Positions 21,210 to 32,869 of a stretch of 64,000 nucleotides of DNA are shown here, in pieces. Made by a program: the position numbers and the translations under genes. This DNA is from Massospora cicadina (taxonomy: Eukaryota > Entomophthoromycota > Entomophthoromycetes > Entomophthorales > Entomophthoraceae). A model generated the notes under the pieces. That model was given only the letters and a program-made list of their open reading frames with translations. It did not search any database and had not been told where the DNA came from. The DNA is taken from assembly GCA_022478985.1 (NCBI GenBank), contig JAKSZP010006618.1, positions 124,001-188,000 of the forward strand, in the 5' to 3' direction. Position 1 is the first letter of the stretch. Each line of letters opens with the position of its first letter.

Positions 21210-23410
21210 CTCCTGGCTAATGAAGGATCTCAAAATCATAAGCCTGCAGCTTAAGAGCCCATCGAGCCAAACAGCCTTCAGGTTCTTTGAGGTTCTGCAA
21301 CCAGCGTAATGATGCATGGTCTGTTACAACTCTGAACTTTAACCCATGCAGGTAAACTCTGAATTGCTTATACGCGTAGATCACTGCTAAGCACTCTTGC
21401 TCAGTCACAGTATAATTAAGTTCATGGCTATTCAGACTTCGCTGCAGTACGCCACTGGGTGCTCCTCCCCTTCATAATCTTGTTGAAAAAACTGCCCCCA
21501 CAGCGGAAAGAGATGCATCCATTTATACATTAAATTCTTCTTTAAATTCGGGTAGCATAACACAGGCGCACTAATTAGTGCCGTTCAAAGTGTATCAAAG
21601 GCGCATTGGCGCCGTTCTGTCCATTTGAACATGGCATCCTTCTTTAGCAGCTCAAACAGCGGACCTCCGATGTAAATGAAATTGGGTATGAAACGTTGGT
21701 AATAACCCACCATCCCCAAAAACACCTGAATGTCCCGCTTACAGGCTGGCTTAGTCATCTACTGAATAGCTTCCACCTTAGCTGGTTGGGGTCTCAGCCC
21801 GGTTTCATCCACCACAAAACTGAGATACTTTAACTGATCCTTGAAGAAGTGACATTTCCTGGGCTTAATCTTAATATTGGCCCCAACCAGTCAGCGAAAT
21901 ACCTCTTCTAGATAGGTAAGGGATCAGTGAATGTGTAAGAGAAAATTTTAATATCATTGAGGTACACAAGAAAACATGACAGATTCAGATCACCCAGAAT
22001 GGTGTCCATTGCTCGTTGGAATGTAGTCAGGGCATTACATAGCTTTGCAGCATATGAGTTGGTTGGAAAAGCCCTTTGGATGTGATTACAACGCATTTTT
22101 CTTGTTCCACTGGGGGCAACTCAATTTGCCAATAACCAGATATAAAATCCATTGCTAAGAAATAGAAAGCTCCATCTAACTGATCCAGCGCGTAATCAAT
22201 CCATGGAAGAGGGTATGAGTCCTTCTTGGTGATAATATTAAGCTTCCGGTAGTTGATTACTATGCAGTTAGTACCAACCTTATTCTTAACAATTAAGACA
22301 GGTGAAGCCCACAGACTCTTAGATGGGTTGAGCATTCCCTGCACTAACAGCTGGTCAATCTTTGCATTAATGACTTCTTCAGCTGCCCTTGATCATCAGA
22401 TTGGCTGAGACCTAATGGGGGGATGATCCCCCAGTGTACAGCTGATGGACAACCCCCAAGCGCACCCTAAATCGTGATCATCAACAGCAAAGATCTCTTC
22501 ATACTTTTGAATTAAGGATCCTACTTGATCTCTTTGGTCTTCCGTTAGCCCCATTAAATTTTTGCGCGGTACAACTGTCATTATGCTGGGCTGTGTTTCA
22601 ATGGGCAGGCCTTTTCATCCAACGAACTGAACTCATGAACCTGGAGGACCTTTTTAACTGATGTGAAATGTAAATACGCCACTATTTGGCGTCGGTGGAT
22701 TCGCATTGGTTTATTCTGGAGATTTGCTACTAAGACCTTGATCTCCCCATGTCCCAGAAGTATAATGCCTGAGGCCACATGAGGCTCAAGCCGTGATTGC
22801 TGATAAGGCCCAATGATCTCCCCATAAAGCCCAGCAGGCACTTCCACCTCTAACTCAGTGTTTATGATTACTTGGTGTCCAGAGGGAATTGATATAGGGA
22901 CCGCAGCTCTAAGTGGTAGCCCTTGATATTCATAAATTTGATTGGTAAGGGCCGTTTCTTGCGCTTAAGTTGATGATATCAAACTGAAACCACCCCATCA
23001 CCATATGTAAGGTTAATATGACTCATGTGTACTGGATCTTTTGGCATTCCGCTGGAAGTAAAGTAGACTGGGATCTGCTGCCCCAGAATTTCAAATGTCT
23101 CTGCGGCATATCAACAACAACCCCAAAGTGGCGCATAAAAGCCGTTCCAATTAGAAGGTCATTGTTATTGTTTGGCAGCACTATGGCTGGGGCTACAATG
23201 ACAATTGACCCAGATTTGCAAAGGTAGTGCATTGTACGCTCCTTCAGAGACCGTGCTTTCCGCGCCTGTAGTCCCATACACCATATGATGCTCCACGTCA
23301 GGCTTTAACGCCAGCCTTGCCACCAACTTTGTGGACACTATCTTGATTGGGGCACCCATATCAATTATTGCACAAACTCAGTTTTTTGCTACAACAGTGT
23401 CACAGTAAGT
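21210..23410 (-). pseudogene. Gypsy-B protease, reverse transcriptase and RNase H
   Basis: Protease (about 23,390-23,020): the catalytic DTG motif reads DMG in IIDMGAPIKIVS, and the second half shows LLIGTAFMRHFGVVVD. RT (about 22,450-21,910): INYRKLN, then FLAMDFISGYWQIEL with the first catalytic Asp, then FLVYLNDIKIFS in which the YxDD box is YLND. RNase H (about 21,860-21,217): VFLGMVGYYQRFIPNF, ECLAVIYAYKQFRVYLHG, FRVVTDHASLRWLQ and ALKLQAYDFEIL. Frameshifts occur near 22,080 and 21,480. The two active-site changes alone would abolish protease and RT activity. Confidence 0.88.
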
Positions 23411-23553
23411 ACACTCAGAATAAGATGCATTCTGATTGTTTATAACATGAACATTTAACGCATCACTTTTTCCAAGGAAGCTCATAATACCCTCCCCAAC
23501 TTTAGGGTATTCTTTATCAATAGCTTTCAAAGGGAGGGCCACATTCACCCCTT

Positions 23554-24778
23554 TTAAGAGAAGCGCATCAGCATATGGATCTGATTCGTCAGTAGAAAGT
23601 TAATTAAACATTTGACAGGCATAAGGCTTTGGTTGCTCCTGGGGCCTGCTTCTGCCATATCCATGAATTGCGTTTGTGTTATCACATTTATCCCTCCAAC
23701 TGGCTGCTGGTATAGAAAAGCATCATCATACCAGAAAACATCCATGGGCTGTGTAGGAATAGGTTCAGGTGGGACGTTTTGAGTCAGAATAGTTGAGGTA
23801 GAGAGTCCCATCTTACTCCGCTCTGACTTTTCCCTGATTATACTGCTCCTATGATAGGTACTGAACCCGACGATTATGACAACTCCTATCCAGGTGCCCC
23901 AGGCGACCGCACAAAAAGCAATTAACCCTATGAGACCTGCGTCCTTGAGTGTTGTAAAATGGGCCACAAAAAAGTTGGACTGGTATCAAATAGTGTAATC
24001 AGGCCCATCCTGGGAGGTGAACTGCTGTTGGCAAATTGGTTGAAACGAGGCTGATGATGATAATAAATCCAGGGAATGCCAACTGGGCGCTGAACAGGGA
24101 GGGATGATTACTCCATATAAACAAGGCTAACAGTGGAGGCAATAGGGTTCCGCTCTATACTGGGTGGAGGGAAGGTAGCAGATAGCCGGCGTAGAATTGG
24201 AAGAAGTTTAAGCAAAGGTACATCAACCTCTAAATATGGAGCCAAAGCAGAAAAAGCCCTTGGTATGGTTTCACAGCAGAGGCCAACGTTATGCTTATGT
24301 CACATTCAGTTAAAACTCCTGACCCAATTAAAACATGGGCTTCTGCTGAGAATTAATCAGCAAACGCAGTGAGGGTCTCATTATGTTGAAACCCAATGGT
24401 TATAAACTCAGCTTTTCTCTGTGACATTTTCGCGGTTCCACAAAACAACCACAGCACCATCTCCTTAACTTCATGGTATGAAACAGAACTAGCTGATAGG
24501 TAACAAACGACTTGATCAGCGCTCCCAACATCCAAAGAGGAGAGCAATAGTTTCACCCTCTGTTGATCTGAAGTACCTTCAGTTGCAAACTCAAATTGGC
24601 GAAAGAACCCATGAATACTTCCTTTGAGATCAAATGGTGGCAACTTATCACTGTAAACCTTCTGAAGTAACTCATCTTGCCTTTTGAGCACAGTATCTAA
24701 TGCGAGTCTCAACTCCTCATATGCAACAGGCCCAGCATTTTGTGCAGATTTCTTATCAAAGCAACCTGGATGTGACAT
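23554..24778 (-). pseudogene. Gypsy-B gag with zinc knuckle
   Basis: Gag forms the particle and binds RNA. The ATG at 24,778 is the first after the primer-binding site, 41 nt downstream of it, and opens 141 clean codons with LPPFDLKGSIHGFFRQFEFA and LLLSSLDVG. A stop near 24,350 and later frameshifts follow. The zinc knuckle CFLCGRLGHLDRSC lies at about 23,920-23,870 in a different frame and is a complete C-x2-C-x4-H-x4-C. Confidence 0.8.
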
Positions 24779-24818
24779 AGCCAGCAGCTAAGCTTTCATT
24801 GTATTGTTATTGGTTAAT

Positions 24819-24840
24819 GGGCCCCCTGTAGTGAGCACCA
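24819..24840 (-). promoter_or_regulatory. Gypsy-B primer-binding site
   Basis: TGGTGCTCACTACAGGGG begins two bases after the 5' LTR, as expected for a tRNA 3' end finishing GAGCACCA. I could not assign the tRNA. Confidence 0.7.
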
Positions 24841-24841
24841 C

Positions 24842-25340
24842 TGTTTATAAAATTGGCAGTATTTGAGAGATATGCCAACAGATTTTTTGCACAGGGGTTG
24901 ACCCACTGAGCAATTAGGACCAATGATATGATGATTGTTGTCCTCAACACAACAGAATAAATTTATAAATAAATAAATATGGAGCACTCGCTCCCTCAAC
25001 TCTCTTTTATTTAATATATTCAATACAGTGGTTTCTCGCTGTTACACTCACTCTAAAACTACTAATAACTTATTTCCTCAATCATCTCATCTCACCTGTA
25101 TGGTAATGACTTTGGATGGTACTGCTTTCATGGCTTAGTAATTCACTTCGCCGTATCTCATTGGTTCTGCCAATTAATAATTCTTCAATTCACAATCGCT
25201 CAATCCAGCTGATTTCCCAACAAACCAATATCACCTCATTTCGCAGTGCTCAATTAATTTGTACTCATAACAACTTGGCAAATTACATCTGTTTCACCAT
25301 TTTGACTTAAGGCTTATCATCCAGTCATATCAGAATCGCG
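24842..25340 (-). repeat. Gypsy-B 5' LTR
   Basis: It matches 19,396-19,910. Its sense-strand 3' edge, TTTTATAAACA, is followed by the primer-binding site. Confidence 0.9.
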
Positions 25341-25348
25341 ATAGACAT
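25341..25348. repeat. Gypsy-B flanking direct repeat, right copy
   Basis: ATAGACAT, identical to 19,388-19,395. Confidence 0.6.
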
Positions 25349-26199
25349 AAGAACCATAGAAGGCATGGATTTTAAGAAAATTTGGAAAAAAACTTTCAAT
25401 TTGAGTTTTTCAGGGAGCAACAAGGGCCAAACAATTTCATAAAAAGTCTATAAAAACAGGCATTTTTGCATAAATAATATAGTAAACTCCAAGCAAAAAA
25501 TAAAATTTAAGATTTATAATCTATTTATTCCTTAGATTATATCCTAAAAATAAGTATTAAAAGTTTATAATTTTTAATATAATAAAGTTAAAGATGGGAG
25601 TCAGTTATGGTCTAAGGTTGGATTTGAGCTCTAAGACCTTTTTAGATCATAGTTAATTTTTATTGAGGTTGGTTATCTTTGAATGTAACATATATATTGG
25701 GATTTTCACAATAGTAGGCTCATGGGGCGTCTTTCCTTATTCCAACTTAATTTTTTCATAGCTCTTTCCCAAAATTTCGTCAGTGGAATGGCCTACTATT
25801 CATTTCTTGTATATGCTATCTGAGAGCTTATCTATAAAAATTGAATGGATAATTTTAGGAGATTTTCACATTCATTTTTCTTGCCATTTCAAGGGTTCTC
25901 AATAAAAGATAAAATGGAGCTATATAAAACATCAGCCTACACTATTAAACTATTTAAATCCACTATATATGTTACAGACAAGATAAAGTTCTCTTTTTGA
26001 GTGTGAAGCTTTATGGCTGAAAATATGAGGGAGACTGTATGAGGCTATCATCTTCAAGGAACTACTTTGAAATCTCTTAATCAACTTTGGAGCATTAAGA
26101 AGTTCCAGACTGAAACTCAGATGTTCTTGGTCACATCATAAACTCTTTAAGACGCCTATTACTGAAGGTAATGGCATGATGAGCGGGACTAAAGGATTT
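25349..26199. other. No recognisable feature
   Basis: AT-rich spacer, no coding homology seen. Confidence 0.4.
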
Positions 26200-27220
26200 T
26201 ATAACTTTTGATAAGATTAAAATTATTCTTCTTTTCTTGATGAGTTACCACACAAAAAGACAACCAGAACACCTGGTGCAGCCAACCACAAAATTATATA
26301 GATTTTGGAAAAAATTGCCACTATGGGACAGTCATTTCAAAAATCTGAAAATGTGTCTGCTAAGGGTCACCACAAAACTACATAAAGTTAAAAATGTATA
26401 TTATAAGTTGTAAATTAAACTTGAGAAAAATCAAAGGATAGACCAAAATCAGAACCTTTAGGGGTCTCCTCCCTATATACTGATCTGTGATTAAAAGGGT
26501 TTTGCATCAGGGACAATCTATTTCCAATGCGGTGAGATCTAAGAATCAGCCCATTACCAGATTATCAATAAAATCAAGATATAACCATTTAAGGGCGTAT
26601 TTCTCCAACCTTAATTAATTGCTGCTATTAAATCTTTACAAAATTTTACTTTGTGGACTGGTTATGGCCTAGCAGAGTAATAAGCCGTATGACAGGTCTG
26701 GAAGGGCATGCCCACAGGCAGGGATGGTAAAACTGTTCATAATATAAATCTAATGAAAATGAGATACTTCAATCTATTGTGGAAAGACTCACTGCAAAAT
26801 TGCTCAAATTGGAAGACTTATAAAGCGTTTACCAAACCCAAATACAAACTTATTAATTCGTTGGCGTTTGAGACATGTTGACAACCTTATCTAAAGTCAA
26901 AACCCATTTTCTAGTGAATATGGCGTTGGAGGGGAAGAAAACCTTTAGGCCACAGATGGCCTCTAGTTTCAGTACCTCCATGAACAGCTCCCTAATCCTT
27001 TACAACAAATCTTTAGTAGTAGGAAGGACTAAAAAGGAGAATTCTTAAGGAGTTTGACTGTGACCTACCATTCATACACTACATGGGATAAAGTTGCACT
27101 TCTTGTTAGGGATGCAATTGGATTTTAGGGCCTTTTTAGTTCTTTATGGGATCTACTTCCAGTCCAGGGATATGGGTTTCTCCCAAAGACTTACATTATT
27201 TTTTCTCTTTGAACATGAGG
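26200..27220 (+). repeat. Dispersed repeat R6, copy A (uninterrupted)
   Basis: Same-strand homology to 42,840-43,623 and then to 48,959-49,145. The two parts of copy B are contiguous here and are separated by LINE 2 there. Shared blocks include GCATGCCCACAGGCAGGGATGGTAA near 26,705 (a Cys-poor GHAHRQGW reading) and CATACACTACATGGG near 27,075. Translations are badly broken. A few readings resemble pol of an LTR element, but I cannot identify the family with confidence. Confidence 0.55.
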
Positions 27221-28855
27221 AGCTCCTCCGCCATGAGCTTGGGAGATCAGTAGTACTTGTGAGATTTGGGTAATTTATTATCCAAGATACCTGCGACCTT
27301 CTGGGGGAATGGGAGGCCGCGGTTTCGGAATCATGAAATGCATCATCAGCTCCTTGCAATAGTACAATCCTTAGCGCTTGTCCAGGTACTCTTTTATGAG
27401 GGAATCCCATTTACAGGCAACTAAATACTAAATTGAGAGATAAGATTATAAAAGCCAGGATGCTTGATCTCGGCCTCCTGGGAATCTTTCACCACTACTG
27501 ACTCTGGTGTGTCATCTTTTTACTTTTTAGGGGAAATCTATGAAGCATGAAAAACGTTATGCTGACATCAATGATAAGGAAGCGTCAGACAAATAACCTA
27601 TTTACATGAACTTTTTCACCACATGAGGACCTGAAAATCACCATCAAATTATGTTGAGAGAAATTTTATTCACAAGTGGCGCGTATCTCACACATGAAAT
27701 AAGGAACCTTCCTAAAATCATTGGTGGGAAGCCCCTTACAATCTGAAGCCTTTTTTTAGTCATTAGTAGCCTTTGATAAATGCTTTCTTACCAGGATTTT
27801 TGCATCCCAGAATTAGAGCAGGAGTTCTTAAGAAGCAAGCTCCTATGAGCGACGGTGAGGAACAATTTAAAAAATAGGGCTATACCCTAAATTAGGCGCA
27901 TATGAGGAGAAGTTCGTGGAATAGTATAACATACTTTGTAAGTTAACTGCGCCAAGAGGTGATCAGCAGCCTAAGAGCTTTGAAAAAGAAAGCATACCAA
28001 TTAAGATAAAACTACAAAATCTGATTACTTTGTTAGACAGCTTCCTCCTAGGCCTCAGAATAAGAATGTTGTGGGTGAAACTCAGCTTAATAGAGGGAAT
28101 ATCAGACATTTACAAGTCTGTGATGATGAGGAAATTAATTTATTAATAGAAATGATTTAGTTGTCCAAAAGACCCTGGCTGTCTCTTGGTGGAACCCTGC
28201 AAATTGAGGAAACACATTTACAAAAACTAATAGGGTAAATAGCACAAAGTCTGGAAATCCAATTCCTATGACCTCACGGCCTATTATGGGGCACCCATTG
28301 AAGGGTTCACCCCCAGCCTCTACTAATACCATTCAAGCACATACATGGGGACCATCCCCTTTTAAAGGCGTGGCTGTGTCCCCCAAGGTGAAATATTTTT
28401 AAAGAAAGGGGATTGGCTAGGATATATTAAGTTGTTATCCCATGGGTACGTCTTTCCCCAAAACAATCCCTCATTCATCGTTCAGCCTAAAGGAAGCGAG
28501 TTTTCAGAGCTTTGATAGGTTAGATTCACATATTACCAAATTTGGAAATCCCTAAGCCAAACGAACGTCAAGCCTTGACAGTTTAAACTCCTTTATCAAT
28601 TTAAGATATACTCTCTTTTACCCCTGCGCAGTGCCTATTAAAAACTATAAATTTAAACTTTCTAATATTTTCTTATTTTTTATTATTTCCCTATTAGTGG
28701 TGAAAAAATCCCCTGATTTAGATTGTTGGATTTAAGGCAGCAAGCACCAGCAAGCCAATTTCCAAGCCAAAAATCCAACATATGCTTTCCATCTGCATCA
28801 GACTGTAGATGATAGGTGATAGAAGACATGTATTGATTTTAAGAATGGTTAACAA
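27221..28855. other. Unassigned, possibly the rest of R6 copy A
   Basis: An 85-codon open stretch lies at 27,410-27,153 (minus), and fragmentary plus-strand readings run to about 28,150. None shows a recognisable domain. After 27,230 the sequence no longer aligns by eye with copy B. Confidence 0.3.
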
Positions 28856-28859
28856 AACG

Positions 28860-29215
28860 CTCCAGAATTGGGCTGTAAATTGGGGACCTTACTATCCCTT
28901 TCTTCAAGGTTAGTCCAAACATAGTAAAAACATGGGTAACAAAGAGCCTAGCCATCTCTTTAAGGAAATAGCTCAATGACAGAAAATTATAAATTTTGTT
29001 GAACTAATCCACTACAACCATGATTGCATCAAGCTCATAGGAATTATAGTGTCTCACAATAGATTCACTAGATATGGGGGTCCAAGGTCCCTCTGCCTGC
29101 TGTAATTGATGAAGCAGAACATACTTCCCCAACATATCTGATTTTGCATGAGCAAAAGTATCACTTTTCGCTATCCAAGTGTAAATATCTTTTGAACACC
29201 ATGCCAATTATATGA
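28860..29215 (-). pseudogene. Gypsy-C integrase fragment
   Basis: The reading GKYVLLHQLQQAEGPWTPIS, then YELDAIMVVVD, then EMARLFVTHVF is the integrase zinc-finger end and core of a chromovirus-type gypsy. Gypsy-F has VPVQKAEGPWTSLSVDF, DIMLGVDHFTKF and EMARLFLLHVF at the same points. The residue that should be the first catalytic Asp (gypsy-F SLSVDF) is changed to Ser. Two frame changes and several stops are present. Its RNase H and RT lie upstream on the same strand at 29.8-31 kb, interrupted by a SINE. Confidence 0.7.
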
Positions 29216-29508
29216 CAAATTTACAAAATCAATGTATTACTATTCTCTGGATAAATAACCGCTAAAGGGTCATGATTCTCTAATAATCTCATCGCAAGGA
29301 AGTTAATCAAACTCTGTTATTAAATAGAATCATCCCATCCTCCGGGGTATAGTAGCTCTATTGTGGGTTCAAATTACCATATGATTAAACAATTTAGCCC
29401 GTCTAAGCAAGATGTTTGACCAGACATCACAAGGGAGACCAATTGTGCATCAGGAGACCAGTCTGCAACAAAAGCTGCAAGAGGGGTAATGACTAGAATG
29501 TTGAAAGC

Positions 29509-29523
29509 AAAATCACCATAGTA
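29509..29523. repeat. SINE-1 target site duplication, left copy
   Basis: AAAATCACCATAGTA, identical to 29,811-29,825. Confidence 0.95.
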
Positions 29524-29810
29524 GGGGGTGGAAGGCGAGTCAGTAAGGGTGTACAGCTACCAACCTGAAGGTTGTGGGTTCGATTCCCGCCCTTCACACA
29601 TCAATCAGGGTGCCAGCCAAAGGAAGCTATTGGCGGTTAGTAGGTCTCATAACACGAAAACTTCACCCATGACGTAACCAGAAAATTTGAGTCCCAATCA
29701 GGAGGTGGAAAAACTTTCTTTGACGGAGTTGACCCTGTTCAGGTTTCATGTTGTTTCTTTCTTTTAGTAATGCCTGTCCCCTGGTCAGCTTGCCTTGGTT
29801 GAATAAAATA
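29524..29810 (+). mobile_element. SINE-1, complete tRNA-derived SINE
   Basis: A 287-bp unit between perfect 15-bp target duplications. The head is tRNA-like. GTGGAAG at its start and CCTTCAC pair as an acceptor stem with one mismatch. GTGGG-TTCGATT-CCCGC is a proper T arm with a 7-nt loop, and GGTTCGATTCC matches the RNA polymerase III B box exactly. The D and anticodon arms have decayed. The body (29,600-29,775) is unrelated to the other SINE family. The 3' end, GTCCCCTGGTCAGCTTGCC (29,776-29,794), matches the LINE 3' end in this window, and an AATAAAATA tail follows. It sits inside gypsy-C between integrase and RNase H. The exact duplication suggests the youngest clear insertion here. Confidence 0.9.
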
Positions 29811-29825
29811 AAAATCACCATAGTA
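29811..29825. repeat. SINE-1 target site duplication, right copy
   Basis: AAAATCACCATAGTA, identical to 29,509-29,523. Confidence 0.95.
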
Positions 29826-31000
29826 AGTTCTTGAGACTGCTCATTAATGGGGATTAAGAAGGGGTTGTGACTCAAAATGTTAGAAAATAAATTCAATATG
29901 CCTTTAAAATTCTTGTAATTGAAGTTGAAACTGCTAAGGTCATGGGTAGTTACAGACCATAAAACGTGCCAACTTCTGAGGCTTCTTAAGATATATGATG
30001 TCTTGATGATCCATTCTGACAATAATTTCATGTTGCGCTTACTGGAGAAAATACCACCATTGTGTGAGAGACTATGTCACCGCAGCAAGCTCCTTATCAT
30101 AGATAGCCATTAATTGCTCCAGGGATAGAATTTGTGAGAAAAGTAAGTGACCAGAAGCAACACTTCACCATGGTCTAATGTAACACAGCCCTCATAGCTG
30201 ACGCAGGTGCTACAAACCACAATAAATGGTTTATATGGATCATCACGCTTGAGAACAGGAGCAGACACAAATACTACATGATGAAATCAAAAGATTTATT
30301 GACAAATTTTCTTTTTCTTAAAAAAAATTCTCTTTGTCAAGGGTGAAGGGGTGACAAAATTGAGATAACGCATGGGAAAACCTTTTGTAAAGATGACATT
30401 ACTAAGAAGCAGTAAATTCGTTTTTGAGTTGTGTGAGAGGGACACAAAATTATAGCTTTAAATTTTCAGTAGGTTATTTTACACCTGTCTTGAAAACTAA
30501 GGAACTCTAAAAAGCTACTTTATCTTTAAAGAATTCCCATTTGGATGACTTAACTTACAAATCTGCTTTCTGATAACAGACATCATAGCACCATTATCCT
30601 TTGCATGCTACTCATGTTTGGATTAAATATCAGTATGTCTTCAACATAGGCCACAGCGCATGTAAAAGAAAGGATGCCCAGGATGTCATCAATCATATGT
30701 TGGAAAGTCTCAGGTGCTTTTTGAGACCAAAAGGCATTATTTTAAACTCAAATATACCCTCTACGTGCGTATTGCTATGAGCACTCTGACTTTCTATACA
30801 CTTTTTAGTTGAGTGGGTTTACAAGGTCAAGTTTATAAAATACATGTGTGATTTGCATTCTTGACTGATTTTTGCTCCAAAAACAGAGAGTAAAGGTTGT
30901 GCATGGTTATGTTGTTCAGATGCCCATATTCTAACAGGGCTGTAAGTTTCAATCAGCATTCTGTGCAAAGACTATAGGCAATGCAATGAGTAAGTCTCTC
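29826..31000 (-). pseudogene. Gypsy-C reverse transcriptase and RNase H
   Basis: RT (about 30,760-30,620): MPFGLK, then MIDDILGILSFTC and VAYVEDILIF, in which the YVDD box is YVED. RNase H (about 30,240-30,060): PFIVVCSTCVSYEGCVTLDH, then VTYFSHKFYPWSN, matching the usual PFIVETDASDxAxGAVLxQ and FFSRKLxPAExNY blocks; the catalytic DASD is lost. The tether to integrase follows (about 29,950-29,860, SSFNFNYKNFKGILN). Stops and frameshifts are frequent. No LTR or gag could be assigned. It resembles gypsy-F more than gypsy-B. Confidence 0.7.
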
Positions 31001-32868
31001 TGAGATATCCATTCCTTCTTTGGATAAGGTCATATAACTAAACCTTTGTCAGATTCTGGTGGTTGACCCAAAAATGAACCCTTCAACAACCAACAGATTG
31101 GGATGATTATCCTCCCAATACTTGATCTAATACTCTAGTTTTCAACTTAATGCCTATTGTAATTACATGGTTTGGGCTGATTATCTCAACGTCAATTCTT
31201 TTTAATATTCTATTAAAAGCTCAAGCCAAATACACTCGCACTTTCAGACTAATTATTGCTGCAACAAAACTTGGCAATTTGTCCCAACTAATCAAGACCA
31301 AGATCAAATATTCAGCATAAGAAATTTTTGGGATTAACCTGAAGATATTGCTTATAAATCCCATGGACAAATAGACATTAAATGTAATCAATTTCCAACC
31401 TAGGGCGAAATTCGTACGTTGATCTTTGTGATTTTACAATAGCACTTGCACATGGCCCACCCAAATGGGAGTATCTAGTGCGATTGAGAGAGGCCTGCTG
31501 ATGTCATGATTAGGGGTGTGTCATTTACCTTAATTGATACAAAAATTTCACAGATGTATTTTGTCAGCAGTATGATAGTACTCAAAATAAGAGGATCCTA
31601 GGATAATTTTGCACATTCTTAATGCGATTTTTTCCCTGAAATCCTCCCAATTTTGAGAGTATTTTGCCACCAATAAACCTAGAAATAGGTCTTAGTTATA
31701 TCAGTTCAAGAGCCCAACTGAGGTGGAAGATAATCTGTTAATATTGCATGCTCAAATATGGACAGGAGATGCCCTAGAGATATAAATACTGGCGCCTGAC
31801 CTAATTAATAATCATCAACAAAATATCATATAATAAGGATAAATTTTATTTTATCTCTTTCCTGTTTTTTATCAGAATTTTTTCTTTGGAGAGTGTTGAC
31901 AAGCTGGAAGTACCAAATCCACAGCTTGTAACGTTGCCTGCCTTAGATGAAGTTCCCATGTTTGAAGGGAAAATTAAAACTAGAATCAACCAGAGGAGTC
32001 AGGCTATTTGAATACGCCTAGTGAGTTTACAAACAGTCAAAATACCGAAAGTCACTGGCAAAATTGAGGATCATTTGGCTGAAGTTTGTCCCAATTAAGA
32101 GTGCAGGATCTAAATTATTAAGTGAGCAATCCTCGGAGCTTAACAACCTCCAAGTATTTTTCTTCTTGTTTGGTATATGGATACAACGTGCAGCTTATAT
32201 TAAATCAAATTTACTGTTAAACATAGTCCAAATCATACTCAGAATGAGGCGGGAGTCAATTGGATATTTTAGTATTAAAATCTATATAAAGTGAATTCTC
32301 ATAAGTAAAGTTGGGTGTTAGATATTGAGGAATGGTGTTGCAGTGATGGATCCCAATTATATTTTTGTGGATAACGTATCAATGTGAGAAATCTCCCAAT
32401 GTAGGCGTGTTTTCTCATAGACAAAAATTTGGAAACTATGCTTGATTGCTGTTGCAAAAGCTACTAACCTACCTCAAAATAATTGAAAATAATAATCACT
32501 GCAATGCTGTGAAATAGTAAAAAAAGTAGAACTTTTACTCATAAAATGGGATAGGATGTCTCACTATGTAGCGGGTCATTGGAGCTGAAAAAGCATGCAA
32601 TGCCAATAACCTATTTCAAGATCTAAATTAAGGTCTTGAGCAACTTTTTAGACTCATAAAATTCCCACCAACTCCTGTTTCCAGGAGGGCATCAATGAAC
32701 AGCTTATGGTTTTAACTGAATTTACCAGGCAATAAAAGTAGAAACAATATCGTTTATTTGCAATTTCATATAAATACCTGGCTGAGATGAGCTATTACTG
32801 GGATATCAAATGGGCTATTTTTAAGGAGGGGAACAGTTCCTTTGGGTGGGTGGGTTACATTTTTGCAC
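31001..32868. other. Mostly unassigned; one short open block at 31,893-32,010
   Basis: A plus-strand block at about 31,893-32,010 reads ESVDKLEVPNPQLVTLPALD and stays open for about 40 codons, with a gag-like composition but no diagnostic motif. A TATA-like run followed by GGCGCC occurs near 31,780-31,797. Otherwise nothing recognised. Confidence 0.25.
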
Positions 32869-32869
32869 C

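Larger units (their letters stand above)
19396..25340 (-). mobile_element. Gypsy-B, Ty3/gypsy LTR retrotransposon with both LTRs
   Basis: A 5.9-kb element on the minus strand with order gag, protease, RT, RNase H, integrase, which defines Ty3/gypsy. LTRs of 515 and 499 bp are about 90% identical by eye, with mostly transition differences. A tRNA-type primer-binding site follows the 5' LTR and a purine-rich tract (about 19,926-19,917) precedes the 3' LTR. It is flanked by ATAGACAT repeats. Frameshifts, stops and damaged active sites show it is dead. The integrase ends in a GPF motif and I saw no chromodomain after it. Gypsy-A, D and E belong to the same lineage. Confidence 0.92.

Noticed and set aside
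29528..29598. A tRNA gene
   Set aside because: Acceptor and T arms fold, but the D and anticodon arms do not. The unit extends 200 bp further and is flanked by a target duplication, so it is a SINE head.
31780..31800. TATA-like run with GGCGCC resembling a tRNA-Lys primer site
   Set aside because: Only six to eight bases fit, and no LTR partner or following gag was found.
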